7,098 nucleotides of DNA, from positions 1 to 7,098 of the forward strand of contig JAEZKL010000155.1 in NCBI GenBank assembly GCA_023415475.1, read 5' to 3'. This DNA is from Bacillota bacterium (GTDB taxonomy: Bacteria > Bacillota > Clostridia > Lachnospirales > Lachnospiraceae). This document shows, one piece after another, positions 6,738 through 7,098 of this stretch. Every line of letters starts with the position of its first letter. The first letter of the stretch is position 1. The notes under the pieces are model-generated. The model was given only the letters and a program-made list of their open reading frames with translations, ran no database searches and was not told the DNA's origin. The position numbers and the translations under genes are program-made.

Positions 6738-6791
6738 AGAAGAGGTTCAGTAAAACATAATTAATTATGCTGCTGCAACCTCTTCTTATTT
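6738..6791. terminator. Probable bidirectional terminator between convergent transcripts
   Basis: AGAAGAGGTT (6738-6747) pairs perfectly with AACCTCTTCT (6777-6786). Three more pairs (CAG/CTG) follow after a bulged C. The large loop holds a 14-base palindrome, CATAATTAATTATG (6756-6769), which could form its own inner hairpin. On the plus strand a T-rich stretch (TATTT) follows. Position between the operon and the minus-strand regulator suits a shared terminator. Confidence 0.5.
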
Positions 6792-6839
6792 GCTTGTATA
6801 TATGCGAACGCACACATGCGAATAATGCCTGCAAGCATG

Positions 6840-6876
6840 CATCGGAGAAACTCGCATAGCGTGTTTCTTCCGAATG
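6840..6876 (-). terminator. Hairpin just downstream of the RpiR-type gene
   Basis: Reading the minus strand, this hairpin starts about 11 bases after the regulator stop. GGAGAAAC (6844-6851) pairs with GTTTCTTCC (6863-6871) with one bulged T, and inside it CGC pairs with GCG around an ATA loop. No T-run follows on the minus strand, so termination is uncertain. Confidence 0.4.
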
Positions 6877-6886
6877 TAATAAACGA

Positions 6887-7098
6887 TCAGAATTTTTTGG
6901 TTTTAAGAGCCTTTTCAATTTGACGAAATCCATTTACTGCCTCCTCATTTCTGGTCGCAATAATTGTATAGATGGAATCGATGATTGCCATTTGAGCTAT
7001 TCGAGAGTTCATTGCAACAATATGATATTTCGTTTCATTGCTGGCGGTATAGAGAGCAATATCTGATATTTTGCTAAGGGGTGAACTTCCTATATTAG
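6887..7098 (-). CDS. RpiR/MurR-family transcriptional regulator, C-terminal part, 5' truncated
   Basis: The minus-strand frame ending in TGA at 6887-6889 is open to the window edge and shows 70 residues, ending KALKTKKF. The stretch 'SPLSKISDIALYTASNE', then 'NSRIAQMAIIDSIYTIIATRN', is the typical end of the SIS sugar-isomerase-like domain of RpiR regulators: the SP(L)S---A--A loop followed by the SR-AQ--IID-L helix. In this family the SIS domain senses a sugar phosphate or amino sugar phosphate, and an N-terminal helix-turn-helix, lying outside the window, binds DNA. The gene converges on the alpha-galactoside operon, and such regulators often control neighbouring sugar genes; GlvR next to the GH4 gene glvA is a known case. 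It may be an activator or a repressor. Confidence 0.88.
   Translation of the reverse strand, partial: NIGSSPLSKISDIALYTASNETKYHIVAMNSRIAQMAIIDSIYTIIATRNEEAVNGFRQIEKALKTKKF

Larger units (their letters stand above)
6450..6886. other. Gene-poor stretch between convergent genes, rich in hairpins
   Basis: No gene here is convincing. A 29-codon frame (GTG 6460 to TAG 6549) follows AGGA by 5 bases but overlaps a hairpin. A 74-codon TTG-started frame (6540-6764) lacks a good start and has an unusual Cys- and Tyr-rich composition, so it may be chance or decayed coding sequence. Hairpins are listed separately. Direct repeats ATGCGAA occur at 6802-6808 and 6816-6822. Confidence 0.6.

Noticed and set aside
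6703..6933. Minus-strand 76-codon frame starting MDFVKLKRLLK
   Set aside because: It overlaps the real RpiR-type coding frame in another register at its start and then runs through hairpins; no family similarity seen.

Overview
The window looks like a chromosomal piece of a low-GC, Gram-positive, gut-type Clostridia (Lachnospiraceae-like). That placement is an inference. It rests on AT-rich intergenic DNA, strong AGGAGG-type ribosome binding sites, a lipobox substrate-binding lipoprotein, a CUT1 sugar transporter without its own ATPase, and a clostripain-family protease next door. No rRNA, tRNA, CRISPR array, transposase or phage gene was seen.

Layout. (1) Bases 1-1328 hold the C-terminal part of a clostripain-like (family C11) cysteine peptidase, cut by the window start and followed by a strong terminator hairpin at 1371-1406. 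This part is visibly more GC-rich than the rest. (2) Bases 1407-1850 are a very AT-rich regulatory region. It has two promoter-like hexamer pairs, and a near-textbook palindrome (TGTAAT-gat-ATTACA, with longer flanking arms) abuts the upstream -35 box. (3) Bases 1851-6449 form a four-gene, same-strand sugar-utilisation cluster: a GH4 alpha-galactosidase (CHSV motif), a family 1 solute-binding lipoprotein, and two MalF/MalG-like membrane permeases. Hairpins sit in both long intercistronic gaps, while the two permease genes overlap by one base. (4) Bases 6450-6886 hold no convincing gene but several hairpins, including a probable bidirectional terminator. (5) Bases 6887-7098 on the minus strand encode the C-terminal 70 residues of an RpiR/MurR-type regulator (SIS domain), convergent with the operon and cut by the window end.

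How it works together (inference from family knowledge). The lipoprotein captures an alpha-galactoside such as melibiose or raffinose-type sugars outside the cell. The two permeases import it, powered by a shared MsmK/MsmX-type ATPase encoded elsewhere. The cytoplasmic NAD- and metal-dependent GH4 enzyme then releases galactose. The RpiR-type regulator probably senses a sugar phosphate, and the palindrome upstream is the best candidate for its operator. This resembles the known pairing of GH4 enzymes with RpiR regulators (GlvA/GlvR). I see no sign of a wholly new system. The most interesting signals are the operator architecture and the differential-expression hairpins.
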